Below, piece after piece: positions 1-6,277 of a stretch of DNA of 27,987 nt. Every line of letters begins with the position of its first letter. Position 1 is the first letter of the stretch. Source of the DNA: a virus. The position numbers were made by a program, and so were the translations under genes. The DNA is taken from the IMG/VR virus record IMGVR_UViG_3300027906_000109, positions 1 to 27,987 of that record; one strand, given 5' to 3'. The notes under the pieces were generated by a model. It searched no databases and was not told where the DNA came from. It was given only the letters and a program-made list of their open reading frames with translations.

Positions 1-1887
1 CACCTCATGGATAGCCTCCCAAACATACTTAGCGAGGTAGCCTGTAACCTTGTATCTTTCTTGCTCGCCGAAGGGGTTGTTGCGTAGCTCTTTGCGTAGC
101 TTGTCCTGATACCACTCATCAACATACGCACGACACGAATAAAACGTCCCTCCGTATGGGTAAACCATGGTGGGTCTCTTTGTGGTCTTACGGTCGATGC
201 CAAAGGCGACCCACTTGCTCGCGGTAGAGTTGCCGTTCGCTGCGTCCTTGCGCAGCTTGTCTTCAACATGGGATGCAATGACGGCATAGATGTCTTGAGG
301 GTATGGTGTGGGTGCGGCGTTGGTTGAGTAGGCGGTCTCTTCGCACTTCGTCAGACAGGCTAGTAGCTGCAAGCCGTTGTTAGTGGCGTCCTGAGCGCAA
401 GGTAACTTACTTTTAACAGAGCCATTCTTAACAAACTCATCCCACTCAAAACACCACGCGAGGTGCTGCCAAGGTTTGTCCGCGTCCTTCCATGTTAGAT
501 GCCCCTTTGGGTCGGACGCAATCAGATGAGCTTCGTCGGCGTAGTCGTAGGCCCACTGCACGCGTTCCTCTAACGTAACCTTGTCAAACCCGTAGGTATT
601 TGCCCCGTGTATTGCGAGCCACTCGGCGTCTTCTTTGGTCTTTAGTTTTTCATCCCGGTAGAACTGCAAGAGACCCCGGGACGGGTCCGCATTCTGCACA
701 TTCAAGAACGCGGGGATGTTGTATACGCGCCCTCTCCAATCAACATTAGAAGGAAAGAAAAAACGATTACCCTCAAACTTTTGAGCAAGGTGGAGAACCT
801 TTGCAGTTAACAACCGGCGTGACTTTGTGGACAGGTTAAGGTCGTAGATTTTTGCAGCAGCCCTGCGCCAGTTTGTGTTGGCTTCCTTGTTTGTCTTGAA
901 GTCTTTTGGGACCGGAGGGAACTCTTCGTCTTTGCGGTTGGGGATGTCTCCTATGGTGACGTTGTTATCCCACGCCCACTCCATGACATCTTTTACTCTT
1001 GAGTTAATTTCCCAAGGAGTTTGCTGAATGTGGTTGACGGCTTCCATGGGTTCCTCAAGCGCTCCGGTGATGGAGCGGAGGTAATCCATATTAGTGCTCT
1101 TGATAAAAGATATTGGAGGTAGTCTTTCATCGTCCGGGTAACCGCCTTTCCATACGCTTGTCCAAGGCTCAGGCGTTTCGACACTAGGTAACCAAAACGG
1201 TTCGACCAGTTCTCTGTTCTCGTTATAATTTTCAATCCAATCGAGGAGTTCTTGAGTGGGAGCCACAAAGCGCGTTGGCCTTCTCCCGGCGCGTTCTAAT
1301 ACATAGACGTATTCGATTAAACCGGTGCAGTATCTAAATAGTTCTACCGCATTCAATCCCATATTCAGCTTATCTCTAGTGCCCCACTTGGTGAACTCTG
1401 GCATTAAACCTTTACTGGCTTCATGCTTCATTGAAGAGCGCACATGGCGCACCTTTGCTTTTAATCCTTTGCGTTTTTTAGCGCCAAGAAGAATTCCTTT
1501 TCCCTTTTCCTCATTGGTTTCTAATAAAAACCGACAACGAAGCTCGTCTTCTACTCGCGCTCCTAAAAAAATAGCTACCTGCGCTAAAGAGCGCTTTTTA
1601 GTGATGCTGTCGATTATGGATTTAACAGCAATGAACGCTAAAACCTTGGGGTTTATGGTTTGAATGTCGATTTGGTAGCGTGCGGGTGTGGCGTAGGAAG
1701 TAACTGAGTCCCGCCATTCCTTGAGCTTTTCAGTGTATGCGGGGAGCACGTTGCGCATTAGCGCTTGCCCGTATTTTGTTTCTATTTCCGCTTCGCGCCC
1801 CTTTGCGCTTTCTACTTTAGAACGATACCTACCCACCCCCAAGGTAAGCATATCTTCGTTGAGTTGTGTTTGTGTTAGACGCTGCAC
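1..1887 (-). CDS. T7-type single-subunit RNA polymerase (partial, N-terminal two thirds)
   Basis: DNA-directed RNA polymerase that would transcribe the phage middle and late genes. About 629 codons are open with no stop before the left edge, so the C-terminus (including the last catalytic Asp region) is outside the window. Visible family motifs: DWRGRVY near residue 383 (palm motif A, metal-binding Asp), a QDATNNGLQLL segment near 499-509 where relatives usually have DGSCNG/SGIQH, and the O-helix KRPTMVYPYGG at about 570-580, with Lys570 and Tyr578 matching T7 Lys631 and Tyr639. The start is taken as GTG at 1887: the next in-frame upstream codons lead to a TAA, and the 12 extra residues align with the T7 segment ahead of its LAREQLALEHE region. 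ATG at 1851 is the alternative; neither has a good ribosome binding site. A candidate promoter lies at 1996-2004. Confidence 0.96.
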   Translation of the reverse strand, partial: MQRLTQTQLNEDMLTLGVGRYRSKVESAKGREAEIETKYGQALMRNVLPAYTEKLKEWRDSVTSYATPARYQIDIQTINPKVLAFIAVKSIIDSITKKRSLAQVAIFLGARVEDELRCRFLLETNEEKGKGILLGAKKRKGLKAKVRHVRSSMKHEASKGLMPEFTKWGTRDKLNMGLNAVELFRYCTGLIEYVYVLERAGRRPTRFVAPTQELLDWIENYNENRELVEPFWLPSVETPEPWTSVWKGGYPDDERLPPISFIKSTNMDYLRSITGALEEPMEAVNHIQQTPWEINSRVKDVMEWAWDNNVTIGDIPNRKDEEFPPVPKDFKTNKEANTNWRRAAAKIYDLNLSTKSRRLLTAKVLHLAQKFEGNRFFFPSNVDWRGRVYNIPAFLNVQNADPSRGLLQFYRDEKLKTKEDAEWLAIHGANTYGFDKVTLEERVQWAYDYADEAHLIASDPKGHLTWKDADKPWQHLAWCFEWDEFVKNGSVKSKLPCAQDATNNGLQLLACLTKCEETAYSTNAAPTPYPQDIYAVIASHVEDKLRKDAANGNSTASKWVAFGIDRKTTKRPTMVYPYGGTFYSCRAYVDEWYQDKLRKELRNNPFGEQERYKVTGYLAKYVWEAIHEV

Positions 1888-1995
1888 GCCTTGTTACATA
1901 TGTCGAAAAAATACCTACGTCAATCTCACCTGTCTAAAAGCAAACGGATATTAGACACGTTTTAAGCGCGGTTGGAGTAACCGGGCTCAATCGGG

Positions 1996-2004
1996 ATGAT
2001 AGTA
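1996..2004 (-). promoter_or_regulatory. candidate promoter motif TACTATCAT, copy 1 (upstream of RNA polymerase)
   Basis: The coding strand reads TACTATCAT about 109 bases before the polymerase start and just after the operon terminator. The same nonamer recurs in the other two early-region gaps. The following bases CCGATTGAGCCC closely match those after the 4844-4852 copy. It contains a TATCAT similar to a -10 hexamer and an ACTAT core as in T7/SP6 promoters; no -35 hexamer is visible, so the polymerase that uses it is not settled. Confidence 0.55.
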
Positions 2005-2038
2005 TAGGGGGTGGTTGGGTTGGTGTGTGGGTGTGGGC

Positions 2039-2075
2039 AAAAAAAGGGGCCTTAGCTGTGTGAGAGCTAAGACCC
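2039..2075 (-). terminator. rho-independent terminator after the early operon
   Basis: On the minus strand a stem of three G-C pairs, one A/C mismatch and seven further pairs (GGGTCTTAGCT with AGCTAAGGCCC), loop of seven, is followed directly by a run of seven or more T. It separates the GP88 operon from the RNA polymerase gene, which then needs its own promoter. Confidence 0.8.
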
Positions 2076-2080
2076 TTGGT

Positions 2081-2179
2081 TTATTGAAACTTTAAGAATA
2101 TTTTAGTGAAGGCATAGATGATGAGTGCCCACATAAAGTATTTAAGGTTTGCTAGTAGTGTGAAGTATAGTTTCTTCAA
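2081..2179 (-). CDS. possible 32-aa membrane peptide
   Basis: A TTG-started open frame of 32 codons lies between the GP88 gene and its terminator. The peptide begins with a KKLYF basic/hydrophobic start and has a long hydrophobic middle (FMWALIIYAF), ending in KFQ. No ribosome binding site is visible and the start is non-ATG, so this is only a candidate. It would be cotranscribed with the early operon. No family recognised. Confidence 0.33.
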   Translation of the reverse strand: MKKLYFTLLANLKYFMWALIIYAFTKIFLKFQ

Positions 2180-2186
2180 TGCATAG

Positions 2187-2825
2187 TTAGTGTAACGCGT
2201 AGTTAACCGTTAGAACACTTTTGTCCCAGCAAGCTCTACAGTCTTGGCATGAGTTGCCTTGATGTAGAGCTGGACAGTTGAGGGAATCGCCATCGAACCC
2301 GACACTTGATTGCGTTGCTTTGGTTCGTAGTTGTATCGGATTCGATGGCTTTTGTCCCACCATGCTTGCTGAAATGCGTATGTTTAGGTTGTCAGCAAGA
2401 GTTTGGCGTTTTAACCACTGTGATAACAGTTTGGTTTCTCTAGTAGGTAACCAGAACTTAATATCTGGGAGTGATAGTGCAACATTGTTGATGGCACTGA
2501 GGTGGTCTAACGATTGAATATCTCCGCTGTCGTGCCAACGGAAATATCCACTCTTCTCCTTTTTGCTAATGAGCTGCGTGATAAGTTCTCCCCATTCAGT
2601 CTCGTTTGATAGGACTGCGTCTAGCCGTTTGTAGAGGGCTGTTTGGACGTTGGCGAATAGGTAGCGATTCTTAAGCGCGTAGCACCCCGAGCAAACGGAG
2701 TTGTCAATTTGCCGTAGCAAGGAGCCGCGCTTACAGGCATAAGCTGGTAGGCTATACCCGTGGCACGGCATCTTGCTAGGCTTTGATAGAGAACCGATGC
2801 GGTCCTCTAGAGCTTTGACGGTCAT
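2187..2825 (-). CDS. GP88-family cysteine-rich phage protein
   Basis: A 212-aa protein with the layout of the 'Gene product 88' phage family (GP88): an N-terminal SLPAYAC segment with Cys21, Cys31, Cys45 and Cys48 (the last pair in a CSGCYALKNRY motif), and a C-terminal cluster Cys184, Cys193, Cys196, Cys199 ending close to the C-terminus. Eight conserved-looking cysteines suggest metal or Fe-S binding; the biochemical role of the family is not known to me. The ATG at 2825 has a GAGGT ribosome binding site at good spacing, one of the few clear ones in the early region. Last well-supported gene of the early operon. Confidence 0.8.
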   Translation of the reverse strand: MTVKALEDRIGSLSKPSKMPCHGYSLPAYACKRGSLLRQIDNSVCSGCYALKNRYLFANVQTALYKRLDAVLSNETEWGELITQLISKKEKSGYFRWHDSGDIQSLDHLSAINNVALSLPDIKFWLPTRETKLLSQWLKRQTLADNLNIRISASMVGQKPSNPIQLRTKATQSSVGFDGDSLNCPALHQGNSCQDCRACWDKSVLTVNYALH

Positions 2826-2834
2826 TTGACCTCG

Positions 2835-3098
2835 TTAATGGTAGCTTGTCGATAGGATAGCGTGCGTCAGGACAATACCTAACGTGACAGACGAAACCGG
2901 TTCTTTGAATCCTTGGTAGACTTTTTGTGCGCCTTGAGGAGTAACAACGATGATAGTGTCATTGTTAAACTCACTAACACCAAAGCCCATTTCGATAGCG
3001 GCGGGGATAGCTTTTTTCCAGAATGATGCTGGAGCTTTGGACGCCACTGCGTTTTCATCAAAGAATTGTTCTACGCTGTCTTTGTCGTAGTATCCCAT
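2835..3098 (-). CDS. early hypothetical protein, 87 aa
   Basis: Unrecognised acidic-to-neutral protein starting MGYYDKDSVEQFFDEN. No signal peptide or clear membrane span; the C-terminal part (VTLGIVLTHAIL) is mildly hydrophobic. The ATG follows the DUF932 stop codon by one base (TAA C ATG) and the gene is followed after nine bases by the GP88 gene, so it is part of the same operon and probably translationally coupled. No Shine-Dalgarno sequence. Confidence 0.8.
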   Translation of the reverse strand: MGYYDKDSVEQFFDENAVASKAPASFWKKAIPAAIEMGFGVSEFNNDTIIVVTPQGAQKVYQGFKEPVSSVTLGIVLTHAILSTSYH

Positions 3099-3099
3099 G

Positions 3100-4131
3100 T
3101 TACGGCGTGATGTATCTGCGTGTTGGTGAGTAACCGCTAGGTTGTTTGTCCCAGTTGAGACCTATGTTACGCGCATTGTCATGCGTGAGCGCTTGCCACA
3201 AGTTGTCTGTGTATTCTCGCTTGAGCGGAAGCGGACAGACGTTGGTGCGGTCACCATACTTGGAATGACCTTCTGCGTATGGCTCTTTGGTTTCTTTGTC
3301 GATGGTAAGCTCACCACGGTGGACGTAGGTGTATGCATTGAGCAGCCGCCAGAGCGTATACTGTTCGTTACCGTTGTCGTCTCTGTAACCTTCGGGATGT
3401 TCTGGTTGGTTGAACATATCGTGGACACGGTGTGTGCGACCGGGTTGCACGAAGTTATTGTCAGACGAGTTGAGACCAATGAACGCATGAGCAATTTCTG
3501 GTGCGATGTGCCAGTTCTTGAACATGATGATGTCTGAGCGCAGCTCTTTGACGCTGTCTTTGTATTCTGATAGTAGGTCAAACATACGCTCGTTGAACTT
3601 GTCGAAGCCGAACCTGCTGTTCTTGGCTTTGACATGAATGTCACCACCGAACATTAGATTAGAACAAACAATAACTTTGTTACCGATAGCAAGTTCCATA
3701 GGAAGACGCTTGTCGTGGCTATTGCGAGCGATGATGTAAGTTTCTACATCGTCAGCAAGCTGTAGCTCTTTGTTCTTGATACGCGCAATAAGGAAGAACC
3801 TATTGGCTACTTTGGCTCTTCGTTTGTTTAGCAGCATTGGGAAGCCGGGGATACGTAAAGGAACGTCTGTTGATTGGACAGAGTCAACTTTGAACGCGAT
3901 GTCGTCGATTTCGATGTTGAAGTTCGAGCAACCTTTGACAACTGCTTGGGCGAACTCGTAGTGAGGCGTAAGCTGGTTGTGCGAATGATAGTTGCGATTT
4001 GTGTCACCATCGGAGGCATCAGGAGTATGGAAGTTCTTGAGGTCTTCGATGTTGCGGATTTCTTCGCCAGCGCCCATGACTGATACAGGGCTAGGCGTTA
4101 TTGCTTGTGTTGGTGGTGGTGTTGTTTCCAT
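3100..4131 (-). CDS. DUF932-family protein
   Basis: A 343-aa protein. The central segment IGNKVIVCSNLMFGGDIHV (about residues 149-167), preceded by conserved hydrophobic strands from about residue 90, matches the DUF932 / phage-plasmid-like protein family, in which a 'VCDNLAF.G' motif is typical. The family is common in plasmids and phages; its molecular function is not established. The N-terminal 30 residues are Pro/Thr-rich and probably disordered. It is the largest gene of the early operon. The start ATG at 4131 lies 20 bases after the 64-aa gene, without a Shine-Dalgarno sequence. Confidence 0.82.
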   Translation of the reverse strand: METTPPPTQAITPSPVSVMGAGEEIRNIEDLKNFHTPDASDGDTNRNYHSHNQLTPHYEFAQAVVKGCSNFNIEIDDIAFKVDSVQSTDVPLRIPGFPMLLNKRRAKVANRFFLIARIKNKELQLADDVETYIIARNSHDKRLPMELAIGNKVIVCSNLMFGGDIHVKAKNSRFGFDKFNERMFDLLSEYKDSVKELRSDIIMFKNWHIAPEIAHAFIGLNSSDNNFVQPGRTHRVHDMFNQPEHPEGYRDDNGNEQYTLWRLLNAYTYVHRGELTIDKETKEPYAEGHSKYGDRTNVCPLPLKREYTDNLWQALTHDNARNIGLNWDKQPSGYSPTRRYITP

Positions 4132-4151
4132 GGTTCTATGTGTTATAGAAA

Positions 4152-4346
4152 TTATACGAGAGAGTTACGGATTGTAGTTTCTTGAACGAATCTGTTCCAG
4201 TCTTTCATTCCTGTTTGCCTATATGATAGGTATTCTTTTCTGAGGTGTTCTGCTTGTTGCAGTGTGCATACTTGAGTTGCTTTTTTCTCTAGCTCTATAC
4301 GGTCTACTGCGGTCATACGACCTTTAGGTGGTTGTGGTGTAGTCAT
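4152..4346 (-). CDS. early hypothetical protein, 64 aa
   Basis: Small charged, probably helical protein beginning MTTPQPPKGRMTAVDRIELE. The ATG at 4346 is preferred over a longer open frame because it begins inside the last 23 bases of the preceding gene (overlap 4324-4346) and the extra upstream residues are only a shadow of that gene. No recognised family. Same operon as DUF932 and GP88 genes. Confidence 0.72.
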   Translation of the reverse strand: MTTPQPPKGRMTAVDRIELEKKATQVCTLQQAEHLRKEYLSYRQTGMKDWNRFVQETTIRNSLV

Positions 4347-4656
4347 CGTTGATGAATGTTTTTTGTTCGAAGTCAAACGCAGCACGGGTGGCTACGTAGG
4401 ATGGCTTGCGACCTTTTATTAGGATGTTGATGTATTCTATTAGTTGTTTTTGGGTGAGAATGGGTTGATGTTTTACTACATGACTAGGTGAACCGTCTGG
4501 TTCTAGGTCAGGTGAGCCCTCATCGTTTATGTGCGTGTATTTTTTGTGCAATTCATTGACTTTGTCGTCGAATTCTAGGCAGAAGTCTCCGTATTCTTTC
4601 GTTACTTTTTCATATGGATGTAGGTCGGATGGCACGAAGTCTTGATAGTTACGCAT
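4324..4656 (-). CDS. early hypothetical protein, 110 aa, probable C-terminal part of an interrupted gene
   Basis: Acidic soluble protein starting MRNYQDFVPSDLHPYEK. The same reading frame stays open upstream for 18 more codons until a TGA at 4711-4713, and beyond that TGA runs another 29 codons to an ATG at 4800, so the protein is probably the C-terminal two thirds of an ancestral 158-residue protein. ATG 4656 is the first ATG after the TGA, with only a weak GCAGAG ahead. No family recognised. It overlaps the 64-aa gene downstream. Confidence 0.7.
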   Translation of the reverse strand: MRNYQDFVPSDLHPYEKVTKEYGDFCLEFDDKVNELHKKYTHINDEGSPDLEPDGSPSHVVKHQPILTQKQLIEYINILIKGRKPSYVATRAAFDFEQKTFINDDYTTTT

Positions 4657-4710
4657 CTCTGCTACAAGTCCTATGCGACCAGCGTCACGGCTGGCGAATG
4701 TAGCGGCTAG

Positions 4711-4800
4711 TCATTCGTGTGCGTGTGAAACGTCGAATGTGTCGTTTGGTTCGCATTCATATACAAGGAATTCTAAGAGCTGACTTAATGTTATCTTCAT
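4711..4800 (-). CDS. 29-codon open frame, N-terminal part of the gene interrupted by TGA
   Basis: ATG at 4800 opens MKITLSQLLEFLVYECEPND and continues to HAHE, then TGA, in the same frame as the 110-aa gene. Residues after the stop (LAATFASRDAGRIGLVAE) read as a natural continuation, with TGA where TGG (Trp) would fit. It lies 44 bases after the promoter-like motif at 4844-4852, in the position expected for the operon's true first codon. TGA is the normal stop of several other genes here, so code reassignment is not supported. Confidence 0.6.
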   Translation of the reverse strand: MKITLSQLLEFLVYECEPNDTFDVSHAHE

Positions 4801-4843
4801 AATACACAACAAACAAAACACACTTAGTTGGGCGCAATCGGCA

Positions 4844-4852
4844 ATGATAGTA
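4844..4852 (-). promoter_or_regulatory. candidate promoter motif TACTATCAT, copy 2
   Basis: Exact nonamer on the coding strand, 44 bases upstream of the ATG at 4800 that opens the DUF932/GP88 operon. The downstream bases TGCCGATTGCGCCC resemble those after the copy at 1996-2004. Confidence 0.55.
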
Positions 4853-4856
4853 GCGT

Positions 4857-4942
4857 GGTGACGCCGGGAGTGTCGGTTTGCTCGCCGGGAGTGTCGCTTG
4901 GTGACGCCGGGAGTGTAGCTTGGTGACGCCGGGAGTGTCGCA
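4857..4942. repeat. four tandem 22-bp repeats
   Basis: The core CGCCGGGAGTGT occurs exactly at 4862-4873, 4883-4894, 4905-4916 and 4927-4938, spaced 21, 22 and 22 bases. Most copies are flanked by TTGGTGA before and CG after. The period is about two helical turns, so bound proteins would line up on one DNA face. Confidence 0.9.
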
Positions 4943-4953
4943 TTGGTTTTGGC

Positions 4954-4976
4954 GCGGCGTTAGCCGCCAAGATGAC
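4954..4976. repeat. dispersed hairpin repeat, copy A
   Basis: Stem GCGGC/GCCGC with a four-base loop, followed by CAAGATGAC. It matches 6411-6433 at 20 of 23 positions; the differences are two loop bases and one flank base. Confidence 0.7.
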
Positions 4977-5018
4977 CCCGAGCGAAGCGAGGGAAAATTT
5001 TTTTGCATATACGCACGA

Positions 5019-5043
5019 AAGCCGCCCTGGTGAGGAGCGGCTT
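5019..5043 (-). other. hairpin immediately after promoter-like motif copy 3
   Basis: AAGCCGC pairs with GCGGCTT (7 bp, 11-base loop). On the minus strand it starts three bases after the TACTATCAT motif and is followed by one more T, so a transcript from that motif would begin with this stem-loop. It may stabilise a 5' end or act as a weak attenuator. Confidence 0.5.
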
Positions 5044-5045
5044 GC

Positions 5046-5054
5046 ATGATAGTA
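5046..5054 (-). promoter_or_regulatory. candidate promoter motif TACTATCAT, copy 3
   Basis: Exact nonamer 12 bases past the stop of the 202-aa early gene, pointing toward the DUF932/GP88 operon, 202 bases ahead of copy 2. No -35 hexamer seen. Confidence 0.55.
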
Positions 5055-5066
5055 TGTTTGCTTGTG

Positions 5067-5675
5067 TTAGCCTACGCAATCCCGCAGCGGGTAGCCTGTG
5101 GCGCGGTAGGTGGGATTCTTGCGGTAGCGCCATGCCTTTCTCCATTCTCTCGGGATACCGTCGGGGCGAGCTGCGCCGATTGAATCGATACCAGAGAACC
5201 CGGTGAATTCCGGTTCAAGGTGCGCGTCAGGGTCTTCCTTGTCTGTCTCATGTGCGAGATGATTGGGAAGGTGGCGCTCACTTGTCACGGTGTGAACGTC
5301 GTGCTCCCAATCGAGGAGGGCGCGAAGCCTTTCCTGCGCGGTTGCTTGTTCTTCCTGTGAAATGTGGGTGTCTCCGTATTCCTCGAGATTGTCTAGGCTG
5401 ACAACCTCCGCCCCTAGGCTTTGAGCTAGGGTCTGGAATTCGGTTCCCATATCATCAAGTTGTATGGTGTTATCTTTGCTCGCGCTGTCGGGGGTGCATT
5501 GCTCCCAGTGCTCGAGAAGGTCTCCCGGTGTCATGCGAAGCTTGCGAGTTCGCACGGCTTTCATAGCTTGAGAGAATAGGCGCTTGTTGAGCTGTGCTCT
5601 GCGCTTTGAGAATCTGCTCTCGTCTGCCCTACGATTGATTAGGGAAGATTGGAATTGTGTGGGTGCGTGTCTCAT
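5067..5675 (-). CDS. early hypothetical protein, 202 aa
   Basis: Unrecognised protein. The N-terminal 50 residues are strongly basic (Arg/Lys-rich: RRADESRFSKRRAQLNKR), the middle is acidic (Asp/Glu-rich around residues 75-165), and the C-terminus is again basic and aromatic (EWRKAWRYRKNP). No transmembrane segment. The ATG overlaps the stop of the preceding gene (ATGA at 5672-5675), so the two are translationally coupled. By position it is one of the first expressed early genes, a class that in T7 relatives is devoted to host takeover; that role is inference only. Confidence 0.82.
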   Translation of the reverse strand: MRHAPTQFQSSLINRRADESRFSKRRAQLNKRLFSQAMKAVRTRKLRMTPGDLLEHWEQCTPDSASKDNTIQLDDMGTEFQTLAQSLGAEVVSLDNLEEYGDTHISQEEQATAQERLRALLDWEHDVHTVTSERHLPNHLAHETDKEDPDAHLEPEFTGFSGIDSIGAARPDGIPREWRKAWRYRKNPTYRATGYPLRDCVG

Positions 5676-5971
5676 TGTGCGGCGGGCTTTGGCTTCATTG
5701 GATTGAAAAAGCAGCGCGTTTCTTTGCGGCCGTGCTCGTTTTCCGTGGTCCTGAATTCGTAGTGGAAACGCACGGTGTCACCGATGGACAGTCCAGAAAG
5801 GAATGGGTTGGGCTTGGTTTCATCGTCCCAGATTTTCGCGATTTGTTCGTCTCCGTATTCTGCCTTGTAAAGAGAAGCCGGTCCGGTTGAGGTGTTGATA
5901 TTTGTGGTCACGTTGAAGATGACACCCGAGGTGATTCCCTCGGCCGGTTGTGTTGCTGCTTGTGTTTGCAT
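5672..5971 (-). CDS. early hypothetical protein, 99 aa
   Basis: Unrecognised soluble protein starting MQTQAATQPAEGITSG. The order of beta-rich segments (VIFNVTTNINTST, GDTVRFHYEF) suggests a small beta-fold, with phrasing reminiscent of OB-fold-like proteins, but no family is assigned. First gene after the genome-end region and the pair of promoter-like motifs at 6107-6115 and 6278-6286. No Shine-Dalgarno sequence before the ATG. Confidence 0.8.
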   Translation of the reverse strand: MQTQAATQPAEGITSGVIFNVTTNINTSTGPASLYKAEYGDEQIAKIWDDETKPNPFLSGLSIGDTVRFHYEFRTTENEHGRKETRCFFNPMKPKPAAQ

Positions 5972-6042
5972 TGGTTGGAATATATCTGAATTAAAATGAA
6001 TTCAAAGCAAAAAATAAACTTTTAATCGTCTTTTTTTGCGGT

Positions 6043-6060
6043 GGGTGGTGGGCGGGTGGG
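6043..6060 (+). other. canonical G-quadruplex motif
   Basis: Four GGG runs with loops of 4, 1 and 1 bases on the plus strand (GGGTGGTGGGCGGGTGGG). It lies in the leader between the 6107-6115 motif and the first early gene, so the transcript carries the C-rich complement. Confidence 0.6.
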
Positions 6061-6085
6061 CGCTGTGTTCTACGTGGAACGCGCC
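6059..6085 (-). other. leader hairpin downstream of promoter-like motif copy 4
   Basis: GGCGC/GCGCC plus GTTC/GAAC, with a three-base bulge on one side and a six-base loop. It begins about 22 bases downstream of the TACTATCAT motif at 6107-6115 on the transcribed strand. Confidence 0.5.
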
Positions 6086-6106
6086 GAACCGGGCTAGGAG
6101 GGATGA

Positions 6107-6115
6107 ATGATAGTA
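6107..6115 (-). promoter_or_regulatory. candidate promoter motif TACTATCAT, copy 4
   Basis: Exact nonamer on the coding strand, 136 bases upstream of the first early gene (ATG at 5971). Same orientation as all other copies. Confidence 0.55.
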
Positions 6116-6128
6116 GATTTTTCACAAA

Positions 6129-6147
6129 GCTAGCGCGTAGTGCTAGC
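6129..6147. other. GCTAGC hairpin
   Basis: Two GCTAGC copies separated by seven bases; each is itself a palindrome, so the pair is both a direct and an inverted repeat and can form a 6-bp stem-loop. Confidence 0.45.
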
Positions 6148-6155
6148 GACTGAAA

Positions 6156-6258
6156 AAGATACAAGCCGCAAGCTACCGAACGGAGCTGCTCAAGAAAAAA
6201 ATAAGCGAAGCGTTTTCTTGAACAGTGAGAGTGAGGTAGCTCGCGATGGCTATATCTT
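6156..6258 (-). ncRNA. candidate structured RNA between two promoter-like motifs
   Basis: Nested complementary segments: AAGATA (6156-6161) with TATCTT (6253-6258), AGCC (6164-6167) with GGCT (6248-6251), GCTACC (6172-6177) with GGTAGC (6235-6240), and an inner 9-bp stem TCAAGAAAA (6190-6198) with TTTTCTTGA (6213-6221). Together they fold into one long arm capped by a hairpin. It begins about 20 bases after the motif at 6278-6286 and ends before the next motif, and on the minus strand the structure closes into a T run. The strand is inferred from the promoter orientation. Confidence 0.45.
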
Positions 6259-6277
6259 GTTGTCATACTTGAAGCGG

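Larger units (their letters stand above)
4801..5066. other. early intergenic regulatory region
   Basis: Non-coding. From right to left it holds a promoter-like motif (5046-5054), a 7-bp hairpin (5019-5043), an A/T run beside an imperfect CCC...GGG hairpin (4977-5003), a GCGGC/GCCGC hairpin (4954-4967), four 22-bp tandem repeats (4862-4938) and a second promoter-like motif (4844-4852), then a T-rich leader to the ATG at 4800. An open frame of 96 codons across it is repeat-driven and not credible. Confidence 0.7.

Noticed and set aside
3870-4010. ACTATCAT-like matches inside the DUF932 and other coding genes
   Set aside because: They lie inside conserved reading frames (for example a YHSH peptide), lack the full nonamer and are expected by chance.
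4757-5047. 96-codon minus-strand frame over the 22-bp repeats
   Set aside because: The frame is produced by the tandem repeats and overlaps the better-supported ATG at 4800 in another frame.
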